In this document: positions 6,561 to 9,376 of the stretch, in pieces | Position numbering within the stretch: position 1 is the first letter of the stretch | Layout of the letters: each line of letters starts with the position of its first letter | Source: Opitutales bacterium | GTDB taxonomy: Bacteria > Verrucomicrobiota > Verrucomicrobiia > Opitutales > Oceanipulchritudinaceae | Length of the DNA stretch: 9,376 nucleotides | Direction: 5' to 3' | NCBI GenBank assembly: GCA_007123395.1 | Contig: SKLD01000121.1 | Span: 1 to 9,376 of the forward strand | The notes under the pieces: generated by a model | The model's database searches: none | Seen by the model: the letters and a program-made list of their open reading frames with translations, nothing else | What the model was told of the DNA's origin: nothing | Made by a program: the position numbers and the translations under genes

Positions 6561-7328
6561 TTAATCAGCGGGGGACGTTCCGGACTCCGCGAGGACGGCA
6601 TCCGCGCGGTAAATGTCGCGGTTGCTGGCCTGAAACTCGGCTTTGAGGCGCACCTCAAATTCGTACAGGTCAATCAAATTCCATTTCGCAAAGGTCCACG
6701 CGTCGCCCTCGCGCCCGGTGTGCGTGACCCCGACGATAATATGGGCGGCATCTTCGAGGATTTTGTTCGTTCGGGTGCGCGGCTCAAAATAAAAGGTGCG
6801 GAATCCACTGCGCTCGCTGCCCTTGCGGTGCAGCTTGGGATCGACGTAGTAGATTTTGCCCGATGCAAGGTGCTTAAGACGAAGGTCGGGGTAGCCCGCC
6901 CGCTGCACCCGCCCCTCCGCTGTGGGGGGAAATTCGCAGGAGAAACCAAGCTTCGCATCGAGGATCTCCTGCATACGGTCTTCAATCGCGCCGCTGACTT
7001 CGTTGATCCGGGGAATGCGATGCACGGCGTGGTCGGGATCCGCGAACTCGGAAAGGATCCGGTCCATGGTCGCCCCGAGGGCGGAGACGACTTCCGCGTC
7101 GGCACATTCATCCGCGTTCACCGGCAGCACGCGAACGCCGGCAGTGGCATACACTACATCGGCGAAGCGAATGCCGGTGAGTTCCCTTTCCTCGTCGAGA
7201 AGCCAGCGGATGAGAACATCTACATCCGTTTCATCCGAATGCCCGGAAAGCGCCGCCAACGGCGCAGCGGCAAGGAAAAATGCCAGTGACGTAAATAACG
7301 CGGTTACCTTATGCACACGCATGCTCAT
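6561..7328 (-). CDS. Exported protein with PD-(D/E)XK nuclease-like motifs
   Basis: Hypothetical protein of 255 residues, not recognised by name. Residues 1-27 are a clear signal peptide (basic MSMRVHK, hydrophobic ALFTSLAFFLAAAPLAALS). The centre carries the pattern of a PD-(D/E)XK nuclease fold. A helix contains Glu117 (NEVSGAIEDRMQEIL), followed by GYPDLRLKH with Pro147-Asp148, then KIYYVDPKLH with Asp163-x-Lys165 about 15 residues later. RTFYFEPRTRTNKILEDAAH and FAKWNLIDLYEFEVRLKAEF follow. Two cysteines (75 and 131) could form a disulfide in the periplasm. Restriction-endonuclease-like proteins are normally cytoplasmic, so the signal peptide is odd. Start ATG 7328 (or ATG 7322) gives the full signal peptide; the bases just before it read ACCTCC, not a ribosome-binding site. 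It lies 20 bases after the redoxin gene, so is likely co-transcribed. Gene reality is firm; the nuclease fold is motif-based only. Confidence 0.75.
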   Translation of the reverse strand: MSMRVHKVTALFTSLAFFLAAAPLAALSGHSDETDVDVLIRWLLDEERELTGIRFADVVYATAGVRVLPVNADECADAEVVSALGATMDRILSEFADPDHAVHRIPRINEVSGAIEDRMQEILDAKLGFSCEFPPTAEGRVQRAGYPDLRLKHLASGKIYYVDPKLHRKGSERSGFRTFYFEPRTRTNKILEDAAHIIVGVTHTGREGDAWTFAKWNLIDLYEFEVRLKAEFQASNRDIYRADAVLAESGTSPAD

Positions 7329-7348
7329 TGGAGGTATTCCGCCACTCG

Positions 7349-7948
7349 CTACACAAGGTCACAGGCTTCCGCCGGCATCCAGTGAGCGTCTTTGCCGTCC
7401 CACTTTACGTTGCAACCGATGGGATTCGTTTTCGGCGTGCGCACGGGACGGCCGGCGAGGTGGTCCTCCAGCGCGTTTTCGAGGTCGTTGACGGTGATCG
7501 CCCCGGGATTGCGCGGACTGTCGACACCGCGGCCCGTGTAAATCAGCTTGCGAGCAGCATCGAAAACGAAAAAGTGCGGCGTACGCAATGCGCCGTAGGC
7601 ACGGGCGACATCTTGGCTCTCGTCCCGTAAGTATGCCCACGGGAAACGATATTCCTTCATTCGCTCGACCATATGCGCAAATGAATCTTCCGCATAAGTT
7701 CGCTCGCTGTTCGAATTGATTCCGACAAAGCGTACACCTTTATCCGCGAAGCGGTCCGCCGTCTTACGGGTGATCTCATCCGAATTCACCACATACGGAC
7801 AGTGGTTGCAGGTGAAGAATACGACGAGCGTATCCGCACCGGAGAAGTCCTGCAGCGAATACACCTTGCCGTCCGTTGCCGGCAGACTAAAATCCGGAGC
7901 CTCGTTGCCGATTTCCAGCGTGAAGGGAGCTTTTTCTGTTTCTGACAT
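7349..7948 (-). CDS. Thioredoxin-like / redoxin (AhpC/TSA-type) family protein
   Basis: Predicted cytoplasmic thiol-disulfide protein of 199 residues. The redoxin opening GNEAPDFSLPATDGKVYSL (14-32) leads to strand LVVFFTCNHCPYV with the CxxC pair Cys47-Asn-His-Cys50. FVGINSNSE, then YLRDESQDVARAYGALRTPH with the cis-Pro region, and FFVFDAARKLIYTGR complete the thioredoxin fold. The C-terminal TNPIGCNVKWDGKD resembles the GCxIKW tail of a widespread 'thioredoxin family protein' group, whose substrates are not defined. The start is set at ATG 7948, just before MSETEKAPFTLEIGN. A longer frame from TTG 8008 adds 20 residues without family similarity. No signal peptide and no strong ribosome-binding site are seen. 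It is 20 bases upstream of the exported nuclease-like gene and 117 bases downstream of the glycosidase gene. Function as reductase or peroxidase is open. Confidence 0.9.
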   Translation of the reverse strand: MSETEKAPFTLEIGNEAPDFSLPATDGKVYSLQDFSGADTLVVFFTCNHCPYVVNSDEITRKTADRFADKGVRFVGINSNSERTYAEDSFAHMVERMKEYRFPWAYLRDESQDVARAYGALRTPHFFVFDAARKLIYTGRGVDSPRNPGAITVNDLENALEDHLAGRPVRTPKTNPIGCNVKWDGKDAHWMPAEACDLV

Positions 7949-8065
7949 GATGGACAATCTGACGGTCTGCCGCGCGCAACTCAACCGAAAACCGGATATT
8001 TCGTACAACCAGCTCCGTGCGCCGCCGCAATCGAGCGCTTCCCCGGCGCAGCGAGTATATCCCCT
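7949..8065 (-). other. Intergenic stretch between glycosidase and redoxin genes
   Basis: This 117-base gap has a 7-bp inverted repeat, TGCGCCG (8018-8024) with CGGCGCA (8044-8050), around a 19-base loop. No U-tract follows on either strand, so it is not a convincing terminator. I see no strong promoter; TTGCGG with a TACGAA-like -10 on the minus strand is the best candidate and is weak. Whether the redoxin gene has its own promoter cannot be decided. Confidence 0.3.
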
Positions 8066-9376
8066 TCATCGTCCGACTCGATGGGAATAGGTGCCGGGCT
8101 TCACCTCAATCTCGCGGACCGCACCGTCATTCGCATCCACAGCGAGAGTGAAGGGTTTATCGGAGGTCACTTCGATATCCGCAGCGGCGAGCACACTTTC
8201 ACGCGGGTGGCAGAGCAGACTGGCTGAAATGTCGCCGAAGCGGAGGTTTTCGATGCCGTGGCGGTCGATGCGCTGAAGCCGCCAGACGAGGCGTCGGGCG
8301 GGGGCGTCGGGGCGGAAGCCGAGGATATTCTCAATGAGGAGCTGGATCGGCCCCGCGCCGGTCCAGCCCACGAAGTCGCCCTTGGCGGGATTTCCCCGCG
8401 TGACCAACTCCGCCGAGTAGCTCTCCCAGAAGGTGCCCGTGCGGCGGAACTCCTTCGCGAGACCGTCAAGGTAGCGCCCCGCGAGGACGGTGGCGATTTC
8501 GTTGAAGGAAAAGATGTTCGCGGAAGCGGTCTCGGGACCGTAGGGTTCGAGGCCCTTCACGATCATCAGATTCGTCGGTGCCCACACGCCGCCGAGCCAG
8601 TAGCCGCCGTCGCAAATGTAGGTGGGTTCGTTGGCCGCGACCGAGGGCACGGGCATTGGACGCCAGAATTTTTTCGCGTCGCGCAAATGAAAGAGGAGCC
8701 ACCGCGCCTGTTGCTTGTCGGCCACCCCCGCGAGGAGGGGCCAAAAGCCCGCCACTGCCTTCACGCGGTGGGGTGTGCCGTCGTCGAGAATATTGTAGTA
8801 GAACCCGTCGTCGGCAAACCACATGAATTTTTGGATACGCTCCGCGATCTCATCGGCGCGCTCTGCGTGGGCGTGGGCGGAAGCGGTCTCGCCGAGGTGC
8901 TCCCGCATGAAGGCCATCTGCCGGTAGAAGAGGACCATCTGCGACGACATGCAGACCCAGCCCGAGCCCTCCAGCGGAATGTTGTCCATGCCCGAACCGA
9001 GAGGAGAATTCCAATACAAACCGTGCGTCGTATTCTGGCGCCGGCGATGGGCCTCCAGCCACTCCGCGTGCTTTTCCAGCGCGGGCAGAACGAGGGCAAA
9101 TCGGGAGGCATCGCCCGTGATCTGGTAATGCCCGATCTCCGCCCAGGCGAAGAGGGGCGGGTTGATCGTGTCCGCGCGCTCCTTGAAGATGCGGTCCTCC
9201 CCGTCGGTTTCGCGTAACTGGCGGCAGATGTATCCATTTTCGTATTGCCGCGCATAAAAGTTGTCGAGCGAAGCGATAGCCGGGAAGGCCGCGTGCGCAT
9301 AGCGCATGAAAAGCAGCATGAAGATCGTGTCCCACTGGAAGACGCAGTCCGAAAACCCCTCGTCGACATAGTTGGA
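8066..9376 (-). CDS. MGH1/GH63-like glycoside hydrolase ((alpha/alpha)6 barrel), N-terminus beyond window edge
   Basis: Carbohydrate hydrolase of the trehalase/GH63/mannosylglycerate-hydrolase-like superfamily; 436 residues are visible and the frame stays open to the right edge. The first visible residues, VFQWDTIFMLLFMRYA, carry the WD-aromatic motif typical of the clan, so ATG 9319 is internal and not the start. Further motifs are YWNSPLGSGMDNIP (candidate catalytic Asp131 of the visible part), DGGYWLGGVWAPTNLMIVKGL, TFWESYSAE (candidate catalytic Glu318) and DFVGWTGAGPIQLLIENILG. These four segments in this order are characteristic of MGH1-type domains. A short C-terminal beta-rich tail (from about 365) follows the barrel. 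Substrate (alpha-glucoside, mannosylglycerate or another glycoside) cannot be fixed. No signal peptide can be judged since the N-terminus is absent. It heads the visible minus-strand group with the redoxin downstream. Confidence 0.88.
   Translation of the reverse strand, partial: SNYVDEGFSDCVFQWDTIFMLLFMRYAHAAFPAIASLDNFYARQYENGYICRQLRETDGEDRIFKERADTINPPLFAWAEIGHYQITGDASRFALVLPALEKHAEWLEAHRRRQNTTHGLYWNSPLGSGMDNIPLEGSGWVCMSSQMVLFYRQMAFMREHLGETASAHAHAERADEIAERIQKFMWFADDGFYYNILDDGTPHRVKAVAGFWPLLAGVADKQQARWLLFHLRDAKKFWRPMPVPSVAANEPTYICDGGYWLGGVWAPTNLMIVKGLEPYGPETASANIFSFNEIATVLAGRYLDGLAKEFRRTGTFWESYSAELVTRGNPAKGDFVGWTGAGPIQLLIENILGFRPDAPARRLVWRLQRIDRHGIENLRFGDISASLLCHPRESVLAAADIEVTSDKPFTLAVDANDGAVREIEVKPGTYSHRVGR

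Noticed and set aside
6447..7289. Plus-strand 280-codon frame overlapping the exported nuclease-like gene
   Set aside because: It overlaps the 3' end of the oxidoreductase and runs antisense to a protein with a clear signal peptide and coherent motifs; no domain or signal is visible in it.
8018..8050. 7-bp inverted repeat downstream of the glycosidase as a terminator
   Set aside because: The arms are short, the loop is 19 bases and no U-tract follows on either strand.
8258..9217. Plus-strand 319-codon frame antisense to the glycosidase
   Set aside because: The opposite strand carries four ordered MGH1/GH63-like motifs over the same bases; the plus frame has only Arg/Gly/Glu-rich composition.
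9319..9319. ATG at 9319 as start of the glycosidase
   Set aside because: The frame continues upstream to the window edge and the codons before it encode the family WD-aromatic motif (QWDTIF), so the gene begins outside the window.
1..9376. CRISPR array, tRNA, rRNA, insertion sequence or phage genes
   Set aside because: No regularly spaced repeats, no cloverleaf or rRNA-like sequence, and no transposase or integrase motifs were seen on either strand.

Overview
The window reads as a GC-rich, Gram-negative bacterial chromosome segment. Outer-membrane and periplasmic proteins are encoded (a beta-barrel porin ending in Phe and several Sec signal peptides). The FAD-dependent oxidoreductase and the MGH1/GH63-like glycosidase belong to families I associate with Verrucomicrobiota, Lentisphaerota and Planctomycetota. 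A marine or osmotically variable Verrucomicrobiota (Opitutae-like) host is my best guess. It is an inference from gene content only, since no rRNA or marker gene is present.

Layout. (1) Positions 1-4883, all minus strand, hold a compatible-solute uptake locus. In transcription order these are an outer-membrane porin (4883-3615), an OpuAA/ProV-type ATPase with CBS domains (3518-2304), an OpuAB/ProW-type permease (2307-784, overlapping the ATPase by 4 bases) and an OpuAC/ProX-type substrate-binding protein (741 to beyond the left edge). A perfect 13-bp GC-rich hairpin lies between the porin and the ATPase. (2) Positions 4884-5187 are a 304-base divergent control region with three inverted repeats, an 11-bp-period direct repeat and candidate -35 boxes. 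(3) Positions 5188-6537, plus strand, hold a single FAD-dependent oxidoreductase. (4) Positions 6561-9376, minus strand, hold, in transcription order, a glycoside hydrolase of the MGH1/GH63-like class whose N-terminus lies beyond the right edge, a cytoplasmic thioredoxin-like (redoxin) protein with a CNHC active site, and a signal-peptide-bearing protein with a PD-(D/E)XK nuclease-like motif set.

How the parts may work together. The porin plausibly lets glycine betaine, proline betaine or a similar osmolyte cross the outer membrane. OpuAC-type protein captures it in the periplasm and the OpuAB/OpuAA complex imports it using ATP. CBS domains on the ATPase are the usual place for ionic-strength gating. 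The most unusual element is the permease: about 175 residues of predicted soluble helical sequence sit between an extra N-terminal membrane hairpin and the conserved permease core. The right half appears unrelated to osmolyte uptake, and no shared pathway for the oxidoreductase, redoxin, exported nuclease-like protein and glycosidase can be proved from sequence alone.
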